This document shows positions 1 to 10,209 of a stretch of 64,000 nt of DNA, piece after piece. Location: positions 7,579,001 to 7,643,000 of the forward strand of contig NC_081821.1 in assembly GCF_030704535.1 (NCBI RefSeq). The letters run 5' to 3'. Source of the DNA: Vitis vinifera (lineage: Eukaryota; Streptophyta; Magnoliopsida; Vitales; Vitaceae). Under the pieces are notes generated by a model. That model saw only the letters and a program-made list of their open reading frames with translations, did not search any database and had not been told where the DNA came from. A program made the position numbers and the translations under genes. How positions within the stretch are numbered: position 1 is the stretch's first letter; every line of letters begins with the position of its first letter.

Positions 1-21
1 ATGAAATAATTAAATAAATAT

Positions 22-65
<44 letters not shown>

Positions 66-1388
66 TAAATAAACGAGTGTGAAAAATTGGAATTGTGGGA
101 ATTGGAGATTAGAATTTGGAATCCGGAACTTGGAGGAATTATTTAAATGGGTACACAATAAACTAGAAACATACATAATAATAAATAAGTAAAAAGATAA
201 AACTCATGTCTTATATGCTAACACCTGGACCATAAAGAGGCTTGGGGTTTTTTTATTGTTACCCCAAGAACATTCCTTTGGCTTGCACGTGGCCATTAAC
301 TTTTTGCAACCAATTAAATAATCTTTTCCCTCACACTCTCCTTCTTCCACAAGAATTATTACAGAATTCCACAGTATTTATTTCTACAGAGATACACTAT
401 ATATCACCAATCTTCAACATCAAAACTGAAAATATCAACTATGAAAACGACATCTGAACTGAACATGACAAAATCACCCAAAGATGCACACACAACATTC
501 AACGTCAAACGCAAAAATTATATTAACTATCAAGGCAAGAGACGAGCTGAAAATGATAGAATCACCCACAGATGCCCACACTTCGCGGCCCCCGCAGCGT
601 CGAAAACCGGGGGAAATTCAAAGACAACCAAGGCATATAGAATCATTTTTTTTTGCAGTGGAAGGCCGGGTTTCGAGCAAAATTACTTTTGAAGCCTGGA
701 AACTCTGAAAAATCAAAAGCTAAAGCTTCTGCTCATATCCACCATTGAGGCAAGAAAGTGGAGAAGAAGGCAGAGCATGCATATATATATATGTAAAAGA
801 AAACTGTTGGGTCTTGCCTCATTCCACAGATGCTGCCGGGAGGGGTTTCAAAAATCAAATGCAATGACGAGTCTACACTCGGGATATCCCAAAACAAGAA
901 GCAAAAATGCACAAGTGGTCTCCAGATATCAAAGGGATCCGCAAGTGACTAAAAAAAAAAAAACAGAGGAAAACAGTTCAAAACAGGGGAGAAGCAAAAT
1001 AAATTAGAATCATACCTGAACCCAGAGAAGTCAGGGTGAGTGGATCCTCAGATCCTTTTCCTTTCTCGTTTTCCTCCCGGATATCTTCCTTCTTGCAACC
1101 TCTAAAATCCCTCAGCTTCCTCTGTTTTTCCCTCCGAGCTCCTCCTCTCTCCCCCCCGGATTCCCTTCCTTTCTCTCCTTCTTCTTTTCTCTCGTGTCTT
1201 CCTCAGCAAGCCAGCCGTATCCCCGTCCCATCTGCCAGCCCAAAAGCTCTGCCTTCTCCCCCCGTTTTCGCTTCCAGCCGTCCTCGGGTGGATAAAGAAA
1301 GCAGCAAAAAAGGAGAAAAAAAAAAGAAAATCAATGCAAAAAATGCAAAAAAAAAAAAAAAACCTGCCCCCAGTTGAGGGGGTCTACA
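1..1388 (-). repeat. 3' LTR, partial
   Basis: Collinear with 17066-18463. By eye there are about four substitutions (near 196, 1134, 1157 and 1203) plus length changes in a TAA microsatellite and in A or C runs. The inner edge at 1388 ends in the same ggggtctaca as the right copy at 18463. The rest of this LTR lies left of the window. Confidence 0.93.
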
Positions 1389-1412
1389 AATATGCCCCTC
1401 TTCGGTAGAGTT
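1389..1412 (-). promoter_or_regulatory. Probable polypurine tract region next to 3' LTR
   Basis: Read on the minus strand, the bases entering the 3' LTR are GAAGAGGGGCATATT followed by TGTAGACC. The purine run GAAGAGGGG is six bases from the LTR edge, so this is an imperfect tract. It overlaps one arm of a 14-bp inverted repeat (1399-1412 with 1478-1491). Confidence 0.5.
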
Positions 1413-1839
1413 TACAAATGTAAGGAATATGAACACTAGAGTGAAAAGAAAGTGTGAATAATGAGTGTAATGAAGTGAACTCTACCGAAGAACCAAAGAG
1501 ACCCCCACAGGGACACTAGTAAAATAAGAACTCACTCAAGCCAAACAGATGAACACAAAGGCTCTAACCCTAAAAGAAAAACGCATCTCAAAACGCCTCT
1601 AAGTTTGCATCAAGGATCCACACTTTCTCTAAGATGTCTCCAAAAGTGACCCAAGAGATCAACGTCAAAGATGAGTAACGGTCGAACCACCCTGGAGTAC
1701 GAGATGAATATGCGATAAACACCGGGTAACGAAGTGAGGAAAGCCGAGGACGAATGCAAGACCATGAAGGTAAGATGCGCAATGCCAGTGGACATGAACG
1801 CCAGGAGTTGTGACTCTGGATGACAAGGCCGACTCTAAG

Positions 1840-2040
1840 CACTAAACTGAGAAAATAAAAGCTCTGGAAGCCAAACCAAAAAGCTAACTCTAAACACTAA
1901 ACCAAGAAAATAAAAGCTCTGGAAGCCAAACCAAAAAAAAAAAATAACTCTAAAAGCTAAACTAGAAAACAACAGCTTTGGAAGCCAAACCAAAAGCTAA
2001 CTCTAAACACTAACTAGAAGGTAACAGCTATGGAAGCCTA
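1840..2040. repeat. Tandem repeat A in the element's 3' region
   Basis: About four imperfect copies of a unit of roughly 45-60 bp combining aagctaactctaaacactaaac with agctctggaagccaaacc. The same unit reappears at 3790-4170. Confidence 0.8.
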
Positions 2041-2515
2041 AACAAGACGACAGTGATGGCTCTGGAAGCCTAAACGAGATGGCAGAAATGGCTCTGGAAG
2101 CCTAAACGAGACGACAGTGATGGCTCTGGAAGCCTAAACGAGATGGCAGAAATGGCTCTGGAAGCCTAAACGAGACGGCAGAAATGACTCTGGAAGCCTA
2201 AACGAGACGGCAGAAATGGCTCTGGAAGCCCAAATAAGATGACAGAAATGGCTCTGAAAGCCTAAACGAGATGGCAGAAATGGCTCTGGAAGCCTAAACG
2301 AGATGACAGAAATGGCTCTGGAAGCCTAAACAAGACGGCAGAAATGGCTCTGGAAGCCCAAACAAGATGACAGAAATGGCTCTAGAAGCCTAAACGAGAT
2401 GGCAGAAATGACTCTGGAAGCCCAAACGAGACGGCAGTGATGGCTCTGGAAGCCTGCATGAGACGACAGTGATGGCTCTAGAAGCCTGCATGAGACGACA
2501 GTGATGGCTCTGGAC
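2030..2515. repeat. Tandem repeat B, about 32-bp unit
   Basis: About 14 copies of a unit built on gctctggaagcctaaacgag followed by ayggcagaaatg. Variants alternate cgagatggcagaaatg with cgagacgacagtgatg. Part of the untranslated 3' region of the retrotransposon. Confidence 0.9.
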
Positions 2516-3790
2516 GCTGATACTGAGAAGTGATAATGACTCCAAACGCCAAACTGAAAATAGTGATGGCTCTGAACGCCGAAACCGGGAATGCGGCTCT
2601 GAACGTCAAACTGAGGAAGTGATGATGATGGCTCTGAACGCCGAAACTAAAAAGTGATGGTGGCTCTGAACGCCGAAACCGGGAATGCGGCTCTGAACGT
2701 CAAACTGAGGAAGTGATGATGATGGCTCTGAACGCCGAAACTAAAAAGTGATGGTGGCTCTGAACGCCAAACTGAAAATAGTGATGATGATGACTCTGAA
2801 CACCGAAACTAAAAAGCGATGGTGGCTCTGAACGCCAAACTGCAAATAGCGATGATGGTGACTCTGAACGTCAAACTGAGAACAGATAACGGCTCTAAAC
2901 GCCAAACTGAAAATAGTGATGGCGCTGAACGCCGAAACCGAGAATGCGGCTCTGAACGTCAAACTGAGGAAGTGATGATGATGGCTCTGAACGCCGAAAC
3001 TAAAAAGCGATGGTGGCTCTGAACGCCAAACTGAAAATAGTAATGATGATGACTCTGAAAGCCGAAACTAAAAAGCGATGGTGGCTCTGAACGCCAAACT
3101 GAAAATAGCGATGATGATGACTCTAAACGTCAAACTGAGAACAGATAACGGCTCTAAACGCCAAACTGAGGAAGTGATGATGATGGCTCTGAACGCCGAA
3201 ACTAAAAAGCGATGGTGGCTCTGAACGCCAAACTGCAAATAGCGATGATGGTGACTCTGAACGTCAAACTGAGAACAGATAACGGCTCTAAATGCCAACT
3301 GAAAATAGTGATGGCGCTGAACGCCGAAACCGGGAATGCGGCTCTGAACGTCAAACTGAGGAAGTGATGATGATGGCTCTGAACGCCGAAACTAAAAAGT
3401 GATGGTGGCTTTGAACGCCAAACTGAAAATAGTGATGATGATGACTCTGAACACCGAAACTAAAAAGCGATGGTGGCTCTGAACGCCAAACTGCAAATAG
3501 CGATGATGGTGACTCTGAACGTCAAACTGAGAACAGATAACGGCTCTAAACGCCAAATTGAAAATAGTGATGGCGCTGAACGCCGAAACCGGGAATGCGG
3601 CTCTGAACGTCAAACTGAGGAAGTGATGATGATGGCTCTGAACGCCGAAACTAAAAAGTGATGGTGGCTCTGAACGCCGGAGCTGAGAAATGATGATGAT
3701 GACTCTGAATGTTGATCTGAAAACCGATAATGGCTCTGAACGCCGAAACTGAAAAGTGATGATGGTGACTCTGAACGTCAAACTGAAAAA
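2515..3790. repeat. Tandem repeat C with higher-order structure
   Basis: Short units beginning ggctctgaacgccraaact are joined by variable gat-rich spacers (gtgatgatgatg and similar). Groups of units recur as a block: the segment beginning near 2819 is repeated near 3470, an offset of about 651 bp. Both strands show long open stretches simply because the units are mostly multiples of three, so these are not taken as genes. Confidence 0.88.
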
Positions 3791-4170
3791 ATAATAGCTC
3801 TGAAAGCCTGATAAAAAAGCTAACTCTAAACACTGAACTAGAAGAATAATGGCTCTGGAAGCCAAACAAAAAAACTAACTCTAAATGATAAACTGAGAAA
3901 ATAATAGCTCTGGAAGCCAAACCAAAGAGCTAACTCTAAACACTAAACTAGAAGAATAATGGCTCTGGAAGCCAAACAAAAAAAACTAACTCTAAATGAT
4001 AAACTGAGAAAACAACAGCTCTGGAAGCCAAACCAAAGAGCTAACTCTAAACACTAAACTAGAAGAATAATGGCTCTGGAAGCCAAACAAAAAAACTAAC
4101 TCTAAATGATAAACTGAGAAAATAATAGCTCTGGAAGCCAACTAAAAACTAACTCTAAAAGCTAAACTAT
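3790..4170. repeat. Tandem repeat A', about 107-bp unit
   Basis: Three to four copies of a dimeric unit alternating gaataatggctctggaagcc and agaaaataatagctctggaa, joined by aactaactctaaa segments. Related to repeat A at 1840-2040. Confidence 0.85.
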
Positions 4171-4194
4171 AAGGCCCATAGGTGAAGACCTACG

Positions 4195-4605
4195 GTGGTG
4201 AGAAATCTGAAACAAAGGGAGATGCCCTAAGCGAACTGACGGTAGGAGAATGCCCTAAACAAACTGAAAATAGGGGGATGCCCTAAACAGACCAAAAATA
4301 GGAGGATGCCCTAAACAAGATGACGGTAGGGGGATGCCCTAAACAAGATGACGGTAGGGGGATGCCCCAAACGTAAATAACAGTGGAGAGATGCCCCAAA
4401 CGTAAATGACAGTGGGGGGGATGCCCCAAACGAAATGACAGTGGGGGGATGCCCCAAACGTAAATGACAGTGGGGGGATGCCCCAAATGCAAATGACAGC
4501 GGGGGGATGCCCCAAACGTAAATGACAGTGGGGGGATGCCCCAAACGTAAATGACAGTGAGGGGGATGCCCCAAACGTAAAAGACAGTGGGGGGATGCCC
4601 CGATA
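4195..4605. repeat. Tandem repeat D, about 29-bp unit
   Basis: About 13 copies of a unit ggggggatgccccaaacgta followed by aatgacagt. The first copies are more diverged (gggatgccctaaacaagatg). Adjacent copies are nearly identical, so the array looks recently expanded. GC content is higher than in the neighbouring arrays. Confidence 0.9.
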
Positions 4606-5450
4606 TGACATCGGATGTGTGATAGGTCAGAAGAACCAAATGAGCTCAGATCACCCGTCATCGAATGCGCGATCCAAATCATCCACGTGTACAACTGAAT
4701 CAGACCCATAGATCAAAAGGGCGTCCCCCGAAAGGAAAGCATGATGACATCGAGGCGTCGCGAAGTGCAGCCCTAACTGGGTAACTCCTGAGAGGCTCCA
4801 CGGAGGAAACATCGTGTCAACGTGTATCTCGTAAGTGGGGATGAGCATGCAACTCCATGAAGATCCGTAAATCTCAATCGAAACGGAAATATGCCCCAGT
4901 ATGGCATCAGGTGCGCGACATGTCCGAAGAACAAATGTCATGAAATCATCCATCATCGCACATGCGACCTCCATGAAAGTCCGTAAATCTCATCCGAAAC
5001 GGAAAAATATGCCCCAGTATGGGCATCGGATGCACGACAGGTCAGAAATTGAGCGACACGAAATCATCTGTCATGGAACATGTAACAATGGTCGTCCGAA
5101 TCCATAACTGAATCATGCACACATGCCCAAAATGTACCTCCCAGGTGGAGAGGCATGATGGAATCCAAGTGTCGAGAAGTGCGGACCCGGCTGGGTGGAT
5201 CTCAGAGGCTCCGTAAGGTAAACAATCATGTCCATGTCTCGATGAGCATCCAGTAAGTGATAATGATCGTGCAGATCTGTGAGGATCCATAAACCTCCAA
5301 ATGAAATGGGATACGCCCCAGTGTGGCACCAGAGGTATGATAGGTCAAAAATCAGGTGACACCAAATCAATCATCATCAAACTCACGATCCTGGTAATCC
5401 GAACACAACTGAATCAGACCTACACATCAAAGAGGCGACTCCCAGAAGAA
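4605..5450. repeat. Diverged long repeat in the element's 3' region, about 416-bp period
   Basis: The block around 4761 (aagtgcagccctaactgggt) recurs around 5177 (aagtgcggacccggctgggt) in the same orientation. A sub-block built on gccccagtatggcatc appears near 4894, 5011 and 5312. Similarity is clear but well diverged. Confidence 0.65.
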
Positions 5451-6164
5451 GAAGCATAACAATATCTAAATATCAACCAGATCTCAATCACCTGTCCAAG
5501 TAGAGGCTGCTGAAGACGACATCTGATCCCATGGCCTCAGGGTGGTCTTAAAACACGGGACGTAACGTAGGCCAAGGTGATAGGGTGATAGAAACGAAAG
5601 AAAACTAGGCTCAAATACCCGATGATCAAAGCTCATGCCCTCATATATGAAATGCAACATGTATAGTGAATCCCATGAGCCATGGACCCGAGAATGCCTA
5701 ACGTGAATATGATATCGATAAGGAGACAAATGAAACAGGATGAACTGATAGTGATATGTGTAATGATAATGTGAAACGAGCATCGAACCTGAGATGGGTC
5801 GACGCGAAGGGAATGAGGTGAATCACAAGCAACGATAAAAATGATGGCGAAACAATGAATACGTGAAGAAAAGTGGTGATCGACCCAGATCAAACATGAA
5901 GTGAAGTCACATCAATAATGAATGCAATGATGGAAAGGACAATAACTCGGAGTCCTTAGGAGAAGGTCACTCATCTCTCTCACAAATAGATATGATGAAG
6001 CAATACAAATAACATGGGATCTCAGAGAGCTCACATACGAACTCCCAATAACGAACATACTCGATAAAAATGACCCCCAGACATCAATATACATACTCAA
6101 TGATCGAGAACACTATGCACATACACACATGTGCTAATAATAATAATAATGATTTGATTTTTTC

Positions 6165-6214
<50 letters not shown>

Positions 6215-6771
6215 CATATATACAAATACGCATACCCTGAACATGAACAAATGAACCCCAAAGGTGATGTCGATAACGGATGGACACCGACCCAAGTGCT
6301 AAGGCAACCCAAAACTCTCTCTAACGAGATGACCTTCTCAAACTAAGGATCTCTAAACCAATGTCCGTGAGATAGATGGTGGAAATGATGTGACTATCCT
6401 CCATGTGATGAACTAAGGAGGCTCACCACTCGAGGTGGAGAGAATATGAGACAAACAAATAGTAGATAGGATAAGGAAGAAGAGATGAATAGCATAGCCA
6501 ATAAGCTGAGATGAAAATGCAGAGATGTAGTGATAGGAAAAGATAATGAGAAAAACATGCCCCTAGGTCCAAAGCTCATGAAACTACCAAACAATGCATG
6601 CATACATAAAAGGGCCCCTATCCCGGTGTGAAAATGTGAGCAAGGCGATAAGAAAGAAAGGCTATAATGCACATGCGAGGCTCAATGGGCTAGCAACGGA
6701 CTATGTATCACAAATGAATAACAAGGTAATGGCTAACCGAAATGACGACCACCCATCCTGCGACCATGGTC
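5451..6771. other. Retrotransposon 3' region, no gene seen
   Basis: Non-coding stretch between the long repeats and the pol stop. It contains a T homopolymer of about 40 bp at about 6172-6211 (A-rich on the element's sense strand). I see no protein signature. Confidence 0.6.
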
Positions 6772-9700
6772 TCAAACATAGTACCTCTTTAGCTGATCCA
6801 CATTGGTTGGCTCTGAGAATCGGTTTCCATCTAAATCCATCAACCATGCAGCGCCCTCTGGGGTCAACTCCCTGATGAAATAAGGTCCGCTCCAGTTGGA
6901 TCTGAACTTCCCTCTAGGATCTCTGATCAATCCCCTGATGACTTTCAGAACTAAGTCACCTATCTGTAATGGTCTGGGCTTGACCCGCTTTTTGAAAGCG
7001 CGGGCCATCTTCCTCTGATACGCACGAACATGGTCTGCTGCTCTCAATCTCCTCTCATCTAGGAGATTGAGCTGATCGAATCGAGCCTGAGCCCAATCTG
7101 CCTCGGGAATCTGCTGCTCTAGTGCTACTCTCAACGAACCCATCTCAATCTCAACGGGTAGCATCGCCTCCATGCCATATACCAAGGAGTAGGGTGTGGC
7201 GCCTGTAGAGGTGCGAAAAGAAGTCCGATAAGCCCACAATGCAAATGGGAGCTTCTCTGACCAATCCCGAGAAGTCTCGACCATCCTCCGTAATATCCTC
7301 TTGATATTCTTATTCGCGGCCTCTACTGCCCCATTCGTCTGCGGCCTGTACGCAGACGATCTATGATGCCGGATGCTGTATCTCTGTACTAAGGTGTCAA
7401 CCTCTGCTCTGAAATGTACTCCTCTGTCTGAAATCAACTCATGAGGGATTCCATAGCGACAGATAATGTGTGATCTGATGAAACTAGCAACTCCAGACGA
7501 TGTCAATCTCGCATACGAAGCGGCCTCCACCCACTTGGTGAAGTAGTCGATGGCGACCAAGATGAACTCATGACCACTGGAAGATTTCGGCGAAATCTTC
7601 CCAATGATGTCGATACCCCATACTGAAAACGGCCAAGGTGAAGTCAGTGCGTGCAACTCTGAAGGTGGCACGTGAATGAAGTCCCCATGTATCTGACACT
7701 CGGGACATCTCTGAACAAACTGGCAGCAATCCGTCTCCATGGTCAACCAGAAGTAACCGGTCCTCATGATCTTACGGGCCAACATATGTCCTCCCATATG
7801 TGGTCCGCAGACTCCCGCATGAACCTCCCTCATCACCCGATCGGCAGAGGCGCGGTCCAAACACAATAATAGCATCCCGTCAGGTGATCGCCTGTATAGT
7901 GTCTCGCCGCAAATCACGAATCGAGTGGCCAACTGTCTCAATGCTCTCTTATCCTTGGCCGTGGCGGCCTCAGGATATACGCCGAGTCTCAAAAAGTGAT
8001 ATATGTCGTGATACCATGGCAAACCATCATCTGGCTCTACATCATCGATCAGGCAACAGTAAGCAGGAGCAGATCTCGACTCGATCAACAAAGGTCGAAC
8101 AGTGGCATCAACGGGAATATCGATCATGGAAGCTAGAGTAGCTAAAGCATCAGCGAACTGGTTCTGCGCTCTAGGCAGATGGGTATATCTCAAATCATCA
8201 AATCTCCCAACCAGTAGCTCCAAATATGCATGATAAGGCTTAAGCTTCACATCTCTAGTCTTCCACTCGCCCTGAATCTGTCTCAATACCAGATTGGAGT
8301 CACCAAACACCTCCATCTGTCTAATCCCGAGCTCGAGGGCTGTCTCTAATCCCAAAATACAAGCCTCATACTCAACAATGTTGTTCGTGGCAGGATGTCG
8401 ATCCGAGAATGCCAACCGAACAGATCTGGGAATGTGATCACCATGAGGGGATATCAACAGGACGCCTATCCCGTATCCAGAATGGTTGGCTGCACCATCA
8501 AAGTACATGCGCCAACCTGACAGACTAGTCACAGCAGCGACATCCTCGTCTGGAAAATCATCGTCAATAGCTCTGGCATCATAAACTGGTAATGAGGCTA
8601 GATGATCTGCTACAATGCTCCCCCTGATGGACTTCTGAGTGACATAATGGATGTCAAATTCAGTAAGAAGTACCAGCCATCTCATAAGGCGACCAACCAG
8701 AGCGGGTCTGTCAAACAAATATCTCAGAGGATCCAAGCGAGATATCAAATGCACGGAATACTCGGTCATGTAATGTCTCAACCGGCGAGTGGCCCAAACC
8801 AATGCCAAACAATAACGCTCAATCATGACATACCTCGTCTCGTAGTCTAACATCCTCTTACTCAAATAGTAAATGGCTCGATCCTTGCCCGAATCATCGA
8901 GCTGAGCTAACATGCAACCCAAGGCCACGTCTGATACGGACAAGTATAAGAGTAGAGGACGGCCTGGTGTAGGAGGCGCCAAAACAGGAGGAGATAACAA
9001 ATACTCTTTGATCCTCTCGAAGGCACGCTGGCACTGGTCATCCCAAATAGTAGGTTGACTCTTCCTCAAGAGTCGAAATATGGGCTCGCAGATGTCTGTC
9101 AATCTGGCTATGAATCTACTGATGTACTGAAGTCTGCCCAGGAAGCCTCTGACCTCTCTCTCTGTCCTCGGCGCAGGCATGTCAAGAATGGCTCTAATCT
9201 TATCCGGATCTACCTCTATGCCTCGCTCACTGACCATGTACCCCAAGAGTTTCCCGGAAGTCACTCCGAAAGTGCACTTCTTGGGATTCAGTCTCAATCT
9301 GAACTGTCTGATCCTCTCAAAGAACCTCTCAAGAGCTGCCAAATGATCTGATCTATCTCGGGATTTCACTATCATGTCGTCTACGTAAACCTCGACATCC
9401 CGATGCATCATGTCATGGAAGAGTGTGGTCGCTGCTCTCTGATATGTGGCTCCTGCGTTCTTCAATCCGAATGGCATGACTCTATAGCAATAAGTGCCCC
9501 ACTCGGTAATGAAGGACGTCTTCTCCATGTCCTCTGGAGCCATCAAGATCTGACTGTACCCGGAAAATCCGTCCATAAAGGACAACATCGAATGACCTGC
9601 CGTACTGTCAATTAGCATGTCGATGTGTGGAAGAGGAAAATCATCCTTAGGACTGGCCTTGTTGAGATCTCGGAAATCAACACAGACTCTCACCTTGCCG

Positions 9701-10206
9701 TCCTTCTTGGGAATAGGGACAACATTGGCCAGCCACTCCGGGTACTCAACCACTGACAAGAATCCTACACTGAGCTGCTTCTGGATCTCCTCTTTCACCT
9801 GCAAGCTCCAACGAGGGTGCAATCGTCTCAACTTCTGTTTAACCGGTCTGGCCTGGGGCAGAAGTGGCAGACGATGCTGGACGATAGAGGGATCAAGGCC
9901 TGGCATGTCCTCATAGGACCATGCGAAAACGTCCAAGTAGGATCTGAGTAGCTGGATGAGGCTATCTCTCTCATCTGTAGACAAATCCGATCCGATCCTC
10001 AACTCCCTAGGCTGATCCGCCGTGCCAAAGTCAACAATCTCGGTGTCCCCTACAGCAGGTGAAACTCTCTGATCAACGGGGTCTGAATCGGAAGCAGAAG
10101 ACGAGTCATCGTCTGAATCGTGTTGCGCAATCTCATCATCAATGTCAAAAATCTGTGATGTGGGTGAAGATGGTGCAGATAAATCAATATCACAAGAGAC
10201 AGGCAA
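6772..10206 (-). CDS. Pol polyprotein: reverse transcriptase, two RNase H domains, integrase
   Basis: 1144 codons, opened here at a TTG three bases after the gag-pro TAG and in the same phase. The first ATG is only at codon 101, inside conserved sequence (AWSYEDMPGLD), so independent initiation is unlikely. Domains: RT at about 120-330 with VCVDFRDLNKA, MPFGLKNAGATYQ and catalytic YVDD (274-277); a first RNase H at about 415-500 with a poorly kept last acidic motif; a second, archaeal-type RNase H at about 565-690 with FDGAAN, E612, D636 and D686; an integrase zinc finger H796/H803/C834/C837; an integrase core D865, D927, E962 (34 residues between the last two); and a chromatin-proximal tail with GPYFI. 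It would copy the element RNA and insert the cDNA. No internal stop or frameshift was seen. Confidence 0.93.
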   Translation of the reverse strand: MPVSCDIDLSAPSSPTSQIFDIDDEIAQHDSDDDSSSASDSDPVDQRVSPAVGDTEIVDFGTADQPRELRIGSDLSTDERDSLIQLLRSYLDVFAWSYEDMPGLDPSIVQHRLPLLPQARPVKQKLRRLHPRWSLQVKEEIQKQLSVGFLSVVEYPEWLANVVPIPKKDGKVRVCVDFRDLNKASPKDDFPLPHIDMLIDSTAGHSMLSFMDGFSGYSQILMAPEDMEKTSFITEWGTYCYRVMPFGLKNAGATYQRAATTLFHDMMHRDVEVYVDDMIVKSRDRSDHLAALERFFERIRQFRLRLNPKKCTFGVTSGKLLGYMVSERGIEVDPDKIRAILDMPAPRTEREVRGFLGRLQYISRFIARLTDICEPIFRLLRKSQPTIWDDQCQRAFERIKEYLLSPPVLAPPTPGRPLLLYLSVSDVALGCMLAQLDDSGKDRAIYYLSKRMLDYETRYVMIERYCLALVWATRRLRHYMTEYSVHLISRLDPLRYLFDRPALVGRLMRWLVLLTEFDIHYVTQKSIRGSIVADHLASLPVYDARAIDDDFPDEDVAAVTSLSGWRMYFDGAANHSGYGIGVLLISPHGDHIPRSVRLAFSDRHPATNNIVEYEACILGLETALELGIRQMEVFGDSNLVLRQIQGEWKTRDVKLKPYHAYLELLVGRFDDLRYTHLPRAQNQFADALATLASMIDIPVDATVRPLLIESRSAPAYCCLIDDVEPDDGLPWYHDIYHFLRLGVYPEAATAKDKRALRQLATRFVICGETLYRRSPDGMLLLCLDRASADRVMREVHAGVCGPHMGGHMLARKIMRTGYFWLTMETDCCQFVQRCPECQIHGDFIHVPPSELHALTSPWPFSVWGIDIIGKISPKSSSGHEFILVAIDYFTKWVEAASYARLTSSGVASFIRSHIICRYGIPHELISDRGVHFRAEVDTLVQRYSIRHHRSSAYRPQTNGAVEAANKNIKRILRRMVETSRDWSEKLPFALWAYRTSFRTSTGATPYSLVYGMEAMLPVEIEMGSLRVALEQQIPEADWAQARFDQLNLLDERRLRAADHVRAYQRKMARAFKKRVKPRPLQIGDLVLKVIRGLIRDPRGKFRSNWSGPYFIRELTPEGAAWLMDLDGNRFSEPTNVDQLKRYYV

Positions 10207-10209
10207 ATA

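Noticed and set aside
242-708. Small plus-strand frames repeated identically at 17313-17779
   Set aside because: They lie inside the LTR copies and on the strand opposite to the element's genes.
2741-3920. Open frames of up to 157 codons on both strands
   Set aside because: They fall in tandem repeats whose units are near multiples of three. The predicted proteins are only the repeat read over and over.
1840-4605. CRISPR-like arrays
   Set aside because: Units are contiguous without unique spacers and sit in a plant retrotransposon.
4283-4709. Open frames rich in LGHPP/FGASP on the minus strand
   Set aside because: Translation of the 29-bp array in three frames; no independent coding signal.
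1389-6771. Search for an extra retrotransposon gene downstream of pol (envelope-like or other)
   Set aside because: Only repeats and short interrupted frames were seen on the coding strand.
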